Part shown: positions 24,931 to 36,650 of the stretch, piece by piece
Numbering within the stretch: the first letter of the stretch is position 1
How the letters are laid out: every line of letters starts with the position of its first letter
Source: Tetrastigma voinierianum
Taxonomy: Eukaryota; Streptophyta; Magnoliopsida; Vitales; Vitaceae
Assembly (NCBI GenBank): GCA_016808115.1
Contig: JAEQBH010007367.1
Coordinates: 1-64,000, forward strand
Direction: 5' to 3'
Length of the DNA stretch: 64,000 nt
The notes under the pieces: model-generated
Told to the model about the DNA's origin: nothing
Seen by the model: the letters and a program-made list of their open reading frames with translations, nothing else
The model's database searches: none
Position numbers and translations under genes: made by a program

Positions 24931-24945
24931 TGGTGCTCGATATCA
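24931..24945 (-). other. Primer-binding site of element C
   Basis: Minus strand ttgatatcgagcacca, directly after the LTR end, is a degenerate match to tggtatcagagc, complementary to the 3' end of initiator-Met tRNA. E keeps the exact form. Confidence 0.5.
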
Positions 24946-26711
24946 AGTCGTGACGCCCATTCCCGGGGTCCCATTGACCAATCGTCAACTGAAACCCATG
25001 TGTCTCATATCATGAGACCCATTACATGAGTAAAATGGCCACATAGGCCCATGCATCCATACTACCAAAATGTATATTTTATACAAAAAATAAGTGAATT
25101 TACAATTTGTTTTATTACAAATTATCCAAACTCGGGTCTTTTACCTAGATTTTTACAAAATACATAAAAAGGCCACATATGGCCATTTCTTTTGCCTCTA
25201 AGACTCCTGACGCGTCCCATCCCCTGTGGAACCTCAAGACTCGAATAATTTTTCCCCCCGACAGGTGAGTAATGCCCAAGAGTTGAATTATCCCATACCG
25301 GGTTACTCCACCTAAGTGCTCAAGTGCAATGGCAACCAAACATTCAAGCAAAACATATATATTCCTACTCAAATTTCTACATGAAATGGATGAGAATGTG
25401 ACTCATCTTTTCCCACTTCTCAAGCCCTCACTGACTCTCTTATGCATGCCTAAGCTAAGGGTGAGAAAACACTGTTTTCAAACAAAAGGTTTTTGTTCTT
25501 GAAAAGCATAATAATCGAATTCGATAAAATCTATCGACAACCCTCCGAGGTGAATCAATGGGTAACTCTCCGAAATAGCCGGGTCTTCCTCCGAGACGAA
25601 TCGGGCCGACAATTCCCCAAGGCAATTATTCGAAAAATCTTCCTTTGAAATCCATTTAGCAACCACGTTTTTCATGTCATGCATTCACACCTATTATTCT
25701 AGGATGCCTGATGTATTAGCGAATCGCATTATGCCATTTGATACAACACATGCTTAATATATCATATGTATATATTAACAAAAATTAACACACAACAACA
25801 TGTTATTCTTTCATGGCAATAACACCAAGATTAGCTCACATGGGCTAATAAATAATTTAAGCAATTCATTTTGAACCACCCAAGCAACACAAATCACACA
25901 CAAGTAGGACCACCCAAAGGCAGTCTCCAATCATACCTGGGCTGTCCAAAACTACCCAAAAATTATAGCATTTAGTCCCACTCCGGAGGACCAAAAACTC
26001 AGCCATTTTGGCCCCAAACACTCCAACCATTAACAAGGTTCTTAAATAAGGATTAAATCAAGTAGGAGAAGACCCCTACCTCCCGGAGTTATCGAAACTC
26101 CACAAAACTGGTATCCACGCGTAGCTCTTGTAGTGGGGATCAACTTTACCTCTTGGCTCGCCGAGATTCGACTATCCGATCACCTGGAAATTTAAAGAGA
26201 AGTTAGACACTCTCTCTCTAAAAACCTTCTCTTCCTTCTTCTCTTCCTTCCCTTCCTCCCCCACCCCCCCCCCCCATCCGGTCAGGAGAACTCGGGGCCA
26301 AGAGGACTCATTCCTCTCATACACCCGGGCCAAGCCACCATTGGTTGGCTTGTATTTCCTCATCCACTTATCCCTCTACTTTAGGATTTTCATCCAATGG
26401 TATCATGCCATGTGTCCACCCATGGCCTACACTTGAGCTCATGTTTGACTAGCTCACAGTCTGACACTTGTCTCCCCTTGGGCTGTGCAATGTGCGCCAC
26501 GTGTCCCGCACTATCTTCCGTGCCTCGAAAAACGTGAAATTTTGACTATTTCAGAATTCAACGAAATTTCGATGTAGTAGCTAGATTTCGCGAGACGATT
26601 CTGACGGTAAAGTCCGTTTTGTCATCCGAGATCTAGAAAAATTCCGGATTTTGACCGAAATTACCATTTTACCATTTTTCATAAAATTAGAATTTTCTAA
26701 GTTTTATAACA
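24946..26711 (-). repeat. Element C 5' LTR (right copy)
   Basis: Partner of 17982-19717. It ends on the right at ..gttttataaca (tgttataaaac on the minus strand). A run of twelve C at 26264-26275 has no counterpart in the left copy, which has ctcctctctc-like sequence there; this is a likely homopolymer expansion or error. Confidence 0.8.
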
Positions 26712-27542
26712 AGCCCGCAACATACCGGGACGCTTGCCCCGTTGGGTCATTACAGCGTTCTTCAGTTCCTTTATAGATGGTCATTGTCTCGCATAATGAT
26801 AATACAATGCCCTTTATAGACCACTGTTTTGTACAGTGAGTACAACGCCTTCAAGCCCTTATAGTTTTCTTTATCCACTTTTAAGGTTTATGCAGACATG
26901 AAACATAAAACAAATGACTCGAATATGACATATGAAATGATATGATATGATAAGAGAAGCATAGCACCGCTATGCGATGACAATTATATTGTGACAAGAA
27001 CATGAAGCAAAATGTAAAATGATATGAAATGCATATGAACATTGATAAGAAATGAAACATGATATGATAAGTAAATATTAGATATGTATAAGCATGTTTA
27101 AATGATAAGATATGTTAGATGTGTATAGAAGTGTGATGACCCTTACTAGAGGTCATCCATATGTATTAATTCCCACTAAGCTATGTTTTCAAGAATGTTG
27201 TTTCATCCTATAGTACAAGAGAAGCGTAACCGAGAAGTCCGCATTAATTCCACACATAAACCAAGGCCAACACACTACTAGGTGCCTACTAAAGACCTTT
27301 TGGTCTATTTTTGTATATGTTTTGTTTTTGTGAGCAATGTAAATATTGTAAATGTTTAACACTTCATATATTTAGAGCTTGTGGCAGGCTTTTAATCCGT
27401 TGTTACAAAATATATTAAGTTAAATGTTTAACATTATTTAGTAATGAAAGCTTAAAGTTCTAAGTTTATAGCTATTAGTAACAGAGCTCCCCAAATCAAG
27501 TTCGATCCGCTTAACTGGGCCTGATCTCGAGAAGGCACTACA
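26712..27542 (+). repeat. Element B 5' LTR, part 2
   Basis: Resumes B's LTR after element C and is colinear with about 32230-33064. 27040 to about 27184 matches 32551-32694 with one visible difference. Shared blocks include tgatgacccttactagaggtc, accaaggccaacacactact and tttttgtatatgttttg. The end is at ggcactaca. Confidence 0.8.
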
Positions 27543-27547
27543 CTAAG

Positions 27548-27560
27548 TGGTATCGTAGCC
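27548..27560 (+). other. Primer-binding site of element B
   Basis: tggtatcgtagcc, five bases after the LTR end; close to tggtatcagagc (initiator-Met tRNA). Confidence 0.65.
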
Positions 27561-27659
27561 AGTTTAGGGGTTTTGAAAAGCTCTAGGTTTGGGCTACCGA
27601 TAGTATATGATAAAAGCATTTAGTAACGCGTCAAATGTGATGGACGTTTTGTGTTTCAG

Positions 27660-28650
27660 ACGATGGATCATCTCGAAGAAGCTACCAGAGTGTTAACCCA
27701 AGGGAACAAGAGTTATTAGCTCTTGAGCCTTCAGAAAGTAATGTACCTAATGAGCCCACCTAAGCTTTCACGAGAATATCGCAGATACGGGCTCTGGGTA
27801 TCGATAGATCGACCGCCCTAAAGCCCAATGTGACACCATAAGAAGACATGAGTTTATAAATTCCATGGGTCGAAAGCATGGAAGAGTCTAAGAAAGCTTC
27901 GACTGCTGGAAAGTTACAAAAATATCGAAGAAGTTAGATGCCCTCCCGATCGTAGAGTATCACGTGCGCCTCACCATTGCAAGAGTGAGACATATGATTG
28001 GTGGAAACTAGCGTTGAGAAGTCAAAGGATTCCAAATCCCATGACTTGGGAGTTCTTTGTCCAAGAGTTCAGGGCAAAGTATGTACTAAGATGTATAGGG
28101 ATTCTAAGTGGAAATAGTTCCTGAATTTGAAGCAAAGGAGCTTATTTATGGTCAATATGCGAAAGAAAGAATTCAGTCATCTCAAAGAAGTAGTATGCAC
28201 GGACCGGGTCCTCACCGAGGCATTTCGTGAAAATTTGGAGGATGGATCGTATGATTCCATCAAGAGATACTGCACCTATGATTTCTCCAACAAGTGATTT
28301 CTATCGCTTGTCCCACCGCATCGAAAGTAGAGAGACTAGAAATGAGCAACAAAGAAAGATCTCAAAAGAAGAAGTTTCTTGCAGGAGCTTCGTCTCCTCG
28401 TGAAAAGAGCTGAGAGTCTCCAATTTCAATCAAAATGAAGTTCCGCCTACAAGAGGTAGAAGGCGTGGTCCAATGTAGCACCCAAGATGTAGAGGTTTAC
28501 TGACAAGAGAAATCCTGCATCGCCCTCATCACATAGAAGGCATTCTCGGGAGTTTGTAGATCGTTGATTGTGGAAGGTGCTTCAAATGTGGAAGACCGAA
28601 CATTTTATGGAAAATTGTCCTAAAGAGTCAAGAGACAATAGGAATCCTGA
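27660..28650 (+). pseudogene. Gag of element B
   Basis: Frames after the primer site correspond to gag. A start-like ATG at 27663 opens a short frame that breaks soon after. The middle includes an EFSHLKEV-type block (about 28168-28200). Near the end is a CFKCGRP / HFMENCPKES zinc knuckle (28575-28630), split by a one-base frameshift, which would bind element RNA. Overall length (~1 kb) is below the usual 1.3-1.5 kb, so there are internal losses. Confidence 0.65.
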
Positions 28651-29228
28651 GAATGCAGAGGGAGGTCTACGACACCACCGGGCTAACTCGAGATGTAGGT
28701 GTGAGGTCGAGGGGGCCAGTCAACATGTGAGGACAAGGAGGCACAAGGTCGAGACACAGAGCTCTATACCTTACAAAGACCAAAGACGAGCATATGCTAC
28801 GAAGACTTGTGCTGACCAGATGCTCCCCGAGGCTATATCGTATATTTTCTTGATATCAAATGCATGCATTGATCGATCCCCGGATCTACTCATTCATATG
28901 TATGCATTGAAAGTACGGTTCGATAAGATACCACCAAAGGGAAATCAGCTTAGCATATGACATGCATGTGACTACCCATTAGAGCACATACCAGGAATAA
29001 GGTATACGTAAATTGCCCTATCATATACAAGCAAGACGCCACGGACGATACCCTACCATTTTCGAGAATTCGACTTGATTCGGAATGGATTAGCTCGCCT
29101 CACCGGTCGCTATCGCTGATCAGGGTCAAAGACAATAAGGTTTAGATTTTCTCGACTGTAATCGGTGATAGTACAAGGCATCGATCATGCAATGTCCAAT
29201 GTGATTCCGCTTTATGCAAGCTAGAGAT
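28651..29228 (+). pseudogene. Protease/RT junction remnant of element B
   Basis: ALIDP followed by a broken G-S-T-H-S-type active site lies at about 28860-28900, and fragments of the post-protease linker follow. Most of the reverse transcriptase, including its fingers and palm, is absent: only ~330 bp separate the protease from the RT thumb (29230), where over 1 kb is expected. A large internal deletion is the simplest explanation. Confidence 0.55.
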
Positions 29229-29900
29229 TTATGAGGAAAAGACGGAGACGTTAAGAGAAAAGAGGTTATATGCTAAACTCAGCAAATGTGACTTTTGGCT
29301 AAAGGAAGTTTCATTCATAGGCCATAGTATGTCTGTCGAGGGTATAAGAGTTAACCCTACAAATATTGAGGCCGTTGTGAATTGGAAACCCCTCTGAAGT
29401 GTGACCGAAGTGAAAAGTTTCTTGGGTTTAGTGGGATATAATAGAAGATTTATAAAAGGATTTTCTATCATAGCTTCTCCGCTCACCAAATTACTTAGGA
29501 AAGGAGTAAAGGTTGAGTGGTCAGATAAATGTCAGAATTGTTTTGAACAGTTGAAAGAAATGCTGGTTAAAGTGCTAGTATTAACGCAATTTACCTCTGA
29601 AGCAGTATACTGGTATAGTAATGCTTCGTAATCAACTGGGTCAGGTGTTAACGCAAGACGGGAAAGTAAGGCTTAATGATCCGTGCAACTGAAGACATAT
29701 GAACAAAATTTATCCCACTCATGACTTAGAGTTTGGTCATAGAGAAGGTTTTGCTTTGAAATACATACACTACTTATACTGGGAAAAGTGTGACTTATTA
29801 TCAGCATCACAAGAGTCTCAACATGTTAACATAAAGAACTCTAATTTGAGACAACGTAATAAGGGTCGGAGTTGTCTAAAGATCATGACCGCATAATATG
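29229..29900 (+). pseudogene. RT thumb and RNase H of element B
   Basis: The RT connection region is recognisable from a LNSANVTFG-like start (29275; K-L-S-K-C-D-F-W in the relatives). SFLGLVGYNRRFIKGFS (29415-29465) and LTKLLRKGVKVEWSDKCQ (29485-29540) follow in one open frame. RNase H remnants come next: VYWYSNAS (29605), a broken V-A-Y-A-S-R-Q-L-K-type block at about 29660-29700, and NLRQR (29842). The frame changes near 29640. RNase H acidic residues cannot all be placed. Confidence 0.7.
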
Positions 29901-30490
29901 ATTACTACCCCGAAAGTTAGTCGTGGTGAAAGTGTATTTTGGCGAAAGGCAACGGCAAATTATATCACATCACGTTGAATGGAGAGTATAAGATGGAGCT
30001 ATATTAGCTCAATTGAAGTCAGTCTGCTTTTAAAGCAAATGATTATAAATGCTCAAGAATGATTTAAGAGCTACAAAAAAGTATTATAGTTAGAGATGGT
30101 GATGAGACTGTTTCAATGAAAGATGGAGTATGTATTTTAATGGTGACAGGTAAATTCAGATGATAAAGATAAAGAAAAGTTACTATTTAAAGCTCATAAT
30201 ATGGTATATACCATGCATCTGAGGTAATAAAATGTATCGTGGATTTACCGCTAACATTATCGTGGAAAGGAAAGAAAAGAGATGTGACAGAGTATGTGTC
30301 TAAATGTTTGACATGTCAGCAAATCAAAGCTAAACACCAAGTTCCAACAGGTTTGTTGAATCCCCTTCCAATTCCTCAATGGAAGTGGGATAACATTTCC
30401 ATGGATTTTGTGTCATTTTCTCACGCAAGGCTCGCCAAAGTCGCCCATTTTATACCAATGGATTTCGACTATTCTATGGATTACTAAATT
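29901..30490 (+). pseudogene. Integrase of element B (partial)
   Basis: Contains the second half of the HHCC zinc domain (VSKCLTCQQIKAKHQ, 30295-30340) and the following GLLNPLPIPQWKWDNISMDFVS (30352-30417), which carries the first catalytic aspartate (M-D-F). It then breaks off after FSHARLAKVAHF. The rest of the catalytic core (second D and E) is lost. Confidence 0.7.
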
Positions 30491-30815
30491 GTGCTATATG
30501 TGGATGAGATTGTGCTATTGCATGATGTGTTCCATGTGTCTATGCTTCTAAAAATACTATTCGATGAGTCGACATACTGCCCGTGCAAAAGAGGACAAGC
30601 ATAGGGAGGATTTGTCATATGTCGAGAGGAGCCAAAGTCAATTTTGGCTTGAGAGGTGGAAATACCAGGAACAAACAAGTACCATTACTGAAAGCCTCAG
30701 CAACACCATGGCAAAGAAGAAGCTACTTGAGAGCCAAAAGCCATTATGAGAGCACAGTATCCGCAACTCTTCAATCGCATGAATTTCGAGGACAAAAATT
30801 CTTTTAAAGGAGGAG
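30491..30815 (+). pseudogene. C-terminal end of the element B polyprotein
   Basis: DVFHVSMLLK (30525-30555) marks the end of the integrase C-terminal region. After frameshifts, VPLLK and the MRAQYPQLFNRMNFEDKNSF end (30745-30805) match the chromodomain-side ending seen in D and E. A purine-rich aaaggaggagagctag follows at 30808 as a polypurine tract. Confidence 0.6.
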
Positions 30816-30825
30816 AGCTAGATTC

Positions 30826-33064
30826 ACCCAAATTATACTCTGACAGCTTTTATAAACATTGCTTGGGGTATATTAAAGTAAGTCGGTTACTTTTTCTAAT
30901 AAACAATGTTAAAAATAAAATACAAACTGATCATCATTAAAAGTCAAGGGTAAATTGGCAAATTGCCAATTAAAGACCCAAATGACATAAGAACAAAAGA
31001 TTGTATGCCAAAGTAGGAAATTGTAAAGTTTTCAAAGAATTGTGACACTTTTGCAATTAAGGAAAGTGGAGGGGTGAAAGTACAAATCATGGAAACTTTA
31101 ATTAGTTAAAAGGATAATAATAATACATTGTCATAATGAATTGTATTTAGAAAATTCTTCTAGATCTCTGATGATCGAAATGGATTGTGCCATTAAATTT
31201 GTTCATGAAATCTAGTGACCCAAAAAGTTTCGTTGAATTTTGAGACATTTAATATTTTACGATTTTTAAGATAAGTCGCGCTACTTCAAAAAGGACAAGG
31301 TTTTTACGAAAAACTTAAGTCAGAAATGACTCAGCTGTTATTTAAAATAAAGTGAACTGAAAAGAAATAAAAATTTTCAAGGCAGAAACGGACCCGAATG
31401 AGACAATATGAGCTATGTATCCAAATAATAATAATAATAATAATAAGAATAAGAATAAAAAAAAGAAAAAGATAAAATCAAGTCAGCATCGAAGGACTAT
31501 TACAAGGGAGATGTGAGAAAGAGAGCGTGAGGAGAGAGAGAGATTTTAGAGAGAGAAACTTCTCTCTAAGATCTACGAAAATCGGACAATAGATTTTTGT
31601 CGGAGCAGAAGGCAAAGTTGATCCACACAGCAAGGGCTACGCGTGAGCACCAAAATCTTAGAGTTTTGTCAAACTCCACGAGGTATGGAATTTTCCTATT
31701 TGTGCTATTTTTATCCTAAAGGTCATTTAATGGCTTGGGATTTGCTCAGAGGCCATGAGAGGTCAGAAATTCAGTCCCAAAATTCTCGGGATTGAGCTTA
31801 TGAATTTTAGAATTTTGGGACTATTTTGACAATCCTGAATTTCTCGACTATTTTTGACAAATTTCGTCAAATTGCAGACTATTCTCTTCTTGATAGTCCT
31901 ACCAAGATTTTCGTAACTATTTTCGGGGTGTTCTCGACTCTATGGAAAGCCATTTGAGTCTAAAATCCATCCATATATAGCTTGATGAATTTGGAACGAT
32001 GATAAATAGCTCATGTTAGCGTTAAGGTTACCATAGCTTATTCATGCATATAACGAGATATGAAAAAATGCAAAATACAAATAAATGATCAGGGAATATC
32101 GCATATGATTAACTGATGACAATTATTCAATGAATATGAGATATGTACCGAATATAAAATACACATGCTGGATTGTCCGTTTAAAACCCGGTAGGGATAG
32201 ACGGGCATGCCTATTAAAGGGAAAAACAAGTCTATAGCATATCGATCAGTCGTTCCATTCAGTCATTACGAATTTCAAATTTCCTTGAGACGGGCTCATT
32301 TGCTCGTATTAATGATAACAAGGTTTTCTTGCCCTTATAGACCATCATGGTACAAGGAGGCGCCGCCTTCTAGCCCTTATAGTTTCCTTTATCCACTTCT
32401 AAGGTTTATACATGAAACATAAAAACAAATGACTAATATGACATATGATATGATATGATAAGAGAAGCACAGCACCTTGGTGCTAAGGACAAGTTATATT
32501 GCACAAGAACATGAAGCAAAGTGTAAAATGCATATGAAAATGTATATGAACATTGATAAGAAATGAAACATGATATGATAAGTAAATATTAGATATGTAT
32601 AAGCATGTTTAAATGATAAGATATGTTAGATGTGTATAGAAGTGTGATGACCCTTATTAGAGGTCATCCATATGTATTAATTCCCACTAAGCTATAAGCT
32701 TAGCACGGATGTTTCATCCTTATAGGTACAAGAGAAGTAGAAACAAGAAGTCCGGACACTCCACATCAGCAACCAAGGCCAACACACTACTAGGTGCCCA
32801 CTAAAGACCTTTTGGTCTATTTTTGTATATGTTTTGTTTTTGTATAATGGAAATATTGTAAATGTTGAACACTTCCATAGTATGTGGAGTTTGCATATAT
32901 TTTTGTAATCCGCTGCTACAAAATAGAGCACAAGCAATGTTTAATATTTATATAGTAAATGAAAAAGCGAAGTTTATAAGCTTAGTAATTATAAATGTAA
33001 AGACCTCCTGGGATCAAAGCCCGAATTCGCCTAACTGCCTGGATCTGAGAAGGCGCCATGCCAT
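30826..33064 (+). repeat. Element B 3' LTR
   Basis: Uninterrupted copy of B's LTR, about 2.24 kb, starting near ttcacccaaattatactctg and ending near the ccatgttg at 33064, where D's LTR resumes. It contains an (aat)n run (31423-31443) and a GA-rich tract (31508-31560). Confidence 0.8.
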
Positions 33065-34697
33065 GTTGTTCACACAGACGGTTTGTAGCTGGTTTAAAGG
33101 GTCGCTTTCAAGGAATTTGGGCTGAAAAACTGCATTTTACTTAGAGTTTCCAAATGCCCCAACTCTGCACTGTGACATTGCATGGATCAACTCAATAAGC
33201 AGGGCTCCTAGTGTAATCCAACTTCAATGACCATATCTTCTCGTCCAACTCCGATTATTGTGTTCTTAGACTCTATGAAAAGCTCTGAGTCTCCACGCTT
33301 TCAGTGATTGGTACTTTGGGTGCTCTGCACTCATTATCAAATTTTAATCATAACACTAAGTGTATCACCAAGATGGTATTACATTTGTTTGATGAAATGT
33401 TGATATGTGTATTAATATATTGACATGTGATGAATTGTAATGTGTAGACATGGGCCATTACATGAAATAGGCTATTTTTTGACATGTTATGCCGTAATTT
33501 AGCCTAGAGGATAAAGGCTTCATTATCAATTAAGTAATGGCTCGTATGTGATGTTGATATATGTCAGGTGATATATCGACATGAATGAATTTATGTGTGT
33601 GGAAATTATCGCATGTTTCGATATAATTTCCCAAGATGCATCGGGATATACATGTTCGATAAAATCAATTATATAACATTTATCATATATGTGACATGGT
33701 ACAAATATGGCAATGGCGCTTACATTGCATATGCACTAGGACATCACATTGAATGGGTGTGAGTGACGTTAAGGATCAAACACATCACTGGGTGTTCGAT
33801 GGGTGGCTCCTGGCATAATTAGACAATGTTCAACAGAGTCACACGGTTGTATAACATGGAGAAATTTGTGTCAGGTAGTAGCAAGCAAGGATAGATACCC
33901 CCTCGGGTGAAAGACCCGGTATTTTTGTTTATATATATGTGTCCAATGGTGAAAGCCCGTGAAAGTGTAGGAAGGCCTACAAAGCTTGCGGTGAGACCCC
34001 AAATATTCGCCTACCTGCAAAAAAACACATGTTTTGTTAATAAAAAGATCATTGGAGGTACAATATCCAATGGGTTTTTGTTTAAAAAACAAAAGAATTT
34101 TGTTTTGGAAAATGATCATTGGATGAGAACATCAATGATGGTTTATCACACATCGTCTCGTGCATCAGGTGGGTGAGCCTGAGTACCAGTGGCATGGTAC
34201 ATGATCGGAGTCACATCTCACTTCATGGCATGTGATTCCCCGGTAGAAATTACATTTTACATGGAATGATTGTGGTGAGTGTGCGACCACACATGTGCAC
34301 TTAGCGGAGTAGCCTCTATGTGAGTTATTCCACTACGGCTCACCCTTTATAGGAAAAACATTTTAGGTGCAGACGTATTACCTGGTGGGATCTGCTCATC
34401 CGAGGCCATAATTGCATAGCATGACATGTGGTCTTGATATTCATTTTGTAAATATATTAGAACAAAATAATCTTAATATATGATTTGTATAAGAGTGTTG
34501 TAATAAACTCTTAAGGACTACGTATATACCAGGTAATATTTTGAGTATGGTTGAAAGGGTCCAGTGGGGCTACTTTTACTCATAAATGAGTTTGGGTGAA
34601 TAAGACACAATAGTGTGGTATCGAGATATGCGATACCCACAAGTATTCAGTAGGTTGATGGTTACTCATCGGGACTCCCGAGTTTTAGGGCATCACA
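33065..34697 (+). repeat. Element D 5' LTR, part 2
   Basis: Resumes D's LTR after B, colinear with about 48510-50165. ggtttaaaggg and tgaaatgttgatatgtgtattaatatattgacatgtgatg (in part) are shared. A run of more than 60 bases around 34083-34150 is identical to one around 49526-49592. It ends catcaca at 34697. Confidence 0.8.
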
Positions 34698-34699
34698 AC

Positions 34700-34712
34700 T
34701 TAGTATCAGAGC
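34700..34712 (+). other. Primer-binding site of element D
   Basis: ttagtatcagagc, two bases after the LTR end; one or two changes from tggtatcagagc (initiator-Met tRNA). Confidence 0.7.
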
Positions 34713-35200
34713 ATATGTATACGAGTACCTAGGGCTTGATGGGATAGGTCTAGACCATTGCATTCATTATGTGCATTTCATGTTTTGTGCCTAAATGTAC
34801 TACATGATTTTGTGTTGTGTGTCAGGTGAAAGATTCGGGGCTTAAAGGTTGAAACCTTGCATGTGAGTTCTCCCCTAGGAACTCGCGAGGCTAACTGATA
34901 TGCTCGTGGTCGTGGAGTTGAGATCCCAGTGGATTCCCGCTCACGATGGACCTCAAGCTGCGGACATGCCTAGTTTGATGTCATCCTGAGGATGGATTGG
35001 CCGACGGCCCATCATGTCGTCATCGACAGGATCGTAGGGAGAGCGCTCACCTACACACAGGATGGTATATGTGTTATGTTTCAGGGGGATAAGAATGATA
35101 AGCTTACCTCAAAGCCACACCCTCTTAGGTGGTGCTCTCGAACAATTACCCGTCAATAAGCCTACTGAGGACGAGGTGAGACAGATTTGAGTCTACATCG
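34713..35200 (+). pseudogene. Leader and protease tail of element D; gag missing
   Basis: Only ~500 bp separate the primer site from the pre-RT region, where more than 2 kb of leader, gag and protease are expected. No gag motif or zinc knuckle is present. A decayed V-I-L-G-M-D-W-L-A protease-end motif occurs at about 34975-35005 (frame gives FDVI.GMDWLA), so the sequence jumps from leader to the end of the protease. A large deletion is inferred. Confidence 0.5.
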
Positions 35201-36650
35201 AGTGGTTTGTGAAAGAGTGAGGATGTTTTTATAGACGAATCTAATGGATTTCTATATAGGGATGTAGACTTCACGATTGAGTTACACCCTGGTACGACGC
35301 CTATTTCTATGACTCCGCATAGAATGGCGCCTGTTGAGTTGCAGGAACTCAAAGTCCAATTGCAAGAATTGTTGGATATGGGTTTTATTAGATCGAGCAC
35401 TTCACCTTGGGGCACTCCGATTCTGTTTTCCAAGAAGAAGGACAACATCCTTCTAGCAGATAGATTATCTAATACAATGTGGTTACCATCAAGAATAAAG
35501 ACTTCACGTAGGATAGATGATTTATTTGATCAATCGAGAAGGGCGGGTTACTTCCAAGATAAATCTCGCGACCCGCTTTATCAATTCGAGAGTTAGGAGG
35601 CAAAACATCCCTCAAACTACTGCTAACATGATATGGGCATTTCGAGTTCATAAGGATGCCATTCTGCCGATGAATGCTCCACAAGATTCATGGATCTCAT
35701 GCATGTGGCATTCCAACCCGGCTTAGGACGGCTGTTGCGCCTCAAGTGACGATATCCCGGGTCTACTTCAAGTTTGAGGAGGAGCATGAGGATCATTCAG
35801 ATCGTTTCAGCCTCGAGAAACATCGTCAGACGCCGTCCGAATATAGCTCCGCCATCAAGTAAGGCTCCTTGGGCACGTGATATTAGCTTCGGCATCGCCA
35901 CCCAAAGAAGGCAGAGGCAGGTATGAGTTGAGAGGCCAAGGTCGGCCTCGAGATACGAGTTTCGGGATTGGCGTGGTACTACAGATTTATCTGTGGATCT
36001 CTCCCGACTAGCCGCACCTATGATGAGGCTGAATCTGCATGAGGTCAAGTTTGAGTGGGAATGACTTCAGGCGAGAAGACATTCTAGGAACTAGGGTCGA
36101 GGCTTACTTCACTCCTATTCGATAGTCCTGCATTAAGGGATAAGGGTACATAAAGGTACCATGAGGCCTCCAAAGATCTGACTGGCGTTCTGACTGTAGC
36201 CCCGGGAGGGTTGCGGGCTTATGGTTCCTGCAGCTAGAATCCACAAGCAGAGTTAATTCCCACACGATGCTATGGAGTCAAGAACCATTGTCTTTACCTT
36301 GAAGATATGGTGCCATTATCTATACGATGAGCAATCTGTTGTATTTTCTAATTCAATAAAGTTCAAGTACATCTTAAGGCCAAACTAGATCTCAACATTA
36401 GGCAACACGCATGGATGGAGTACCGAGGATTATGATTTCACCTTTGCACTACCACACCGGTAATGCAATGTGGTGGTTGATGCGCCACCGGAAGTCACAA
36501 GGGAGTCATGGCTGCTTCCTTAGAGTGGTAGATGATCGAGACTGCGGGGACGATCGATGTACAAAGGATTGAAGTTCGTGGACTTTCGAGCTCGTATGGC
36601 TACACCTTCCCTAATGCAGTAGAAAGGATCGAGGCCCGCAGGCGTATCAC
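35201..36650 (+). pseudogene. Reverse transcriptase/RNase H of element D
   Basis: RT start is clear: a TIELHPGTTPISMTPHRMAP-type block (35275-35335), then VELQELKVQLQELLDMGFIRSSTSPWGTPILF (partly; 35328-35430), then a broken R-I-D-D-L-F-D-Q block at 35505-35530. The catalytic FVVVFIDD segment is lost: sequence jumps to LMHVAF (about 35695) and EEEHEDHS (35775). RNase H fragments include SRLAAPMMRLNLHEVKFEWE (36005-36063), FTLKIWCHYLYDEQ (36292-36335) and EDYDFT (36427). Numerous frameshifts. Confidence 0.7.

Larger units (their letters stand above)
17982..26711 (-). mobile_element. Element C: antisense Ty3/gypsy element inside B's 5' LTR
   Basis: Two LTRs (17982-19717 and 24946-26711, about 1.74 and 1.77 kb) bracket an internal region read on the minus strand. 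In order leftward: primer-site-like sequence, GC-rich leader, gag, RT, integrase, polypurine tract. B's LTR stops at 17981 and resumes at 26712, which proves insertion. The internal region is clearly GC-richer than its surroundings. Coding frames are broken throughout. The RT tail and integrase motifs (SERTIQVL, MAPYEALW) place it with gypsy chromoviruses of the Tekay/Del type, by resemblance. No clear target duplication. Confidence 0.8.
16583..33064 (+). mobile_element. Element B: Ty3/gypsy element inserted in D's 5' LTR
   Basis: Its 5' LTR is split by element C (16583-17981 and 26712-27542). It has a primer site at 27548, gag and pol remnants 27660-30815, and a 3' LTR 30826-33064. LTR lengths agree (about 2.23 kb each). 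D's LTR sequence is continuous across it. LTR blocks such as the run from 27040 to about 27184 match 32551-32694 with a single visible difference, so B is not old. Inner coding sequence is heavily deleted. Probably related to E: similar RNase H and integrase motifs, including GLLNPLPIPQWKWDNI. Confidence 0.8.

Noticed and set aside
26264..26275. C12 run as a regulatory or structural signal
   Set aside because: Absent from the partner LTR; more likely homopolymer expansion or sequencing error.
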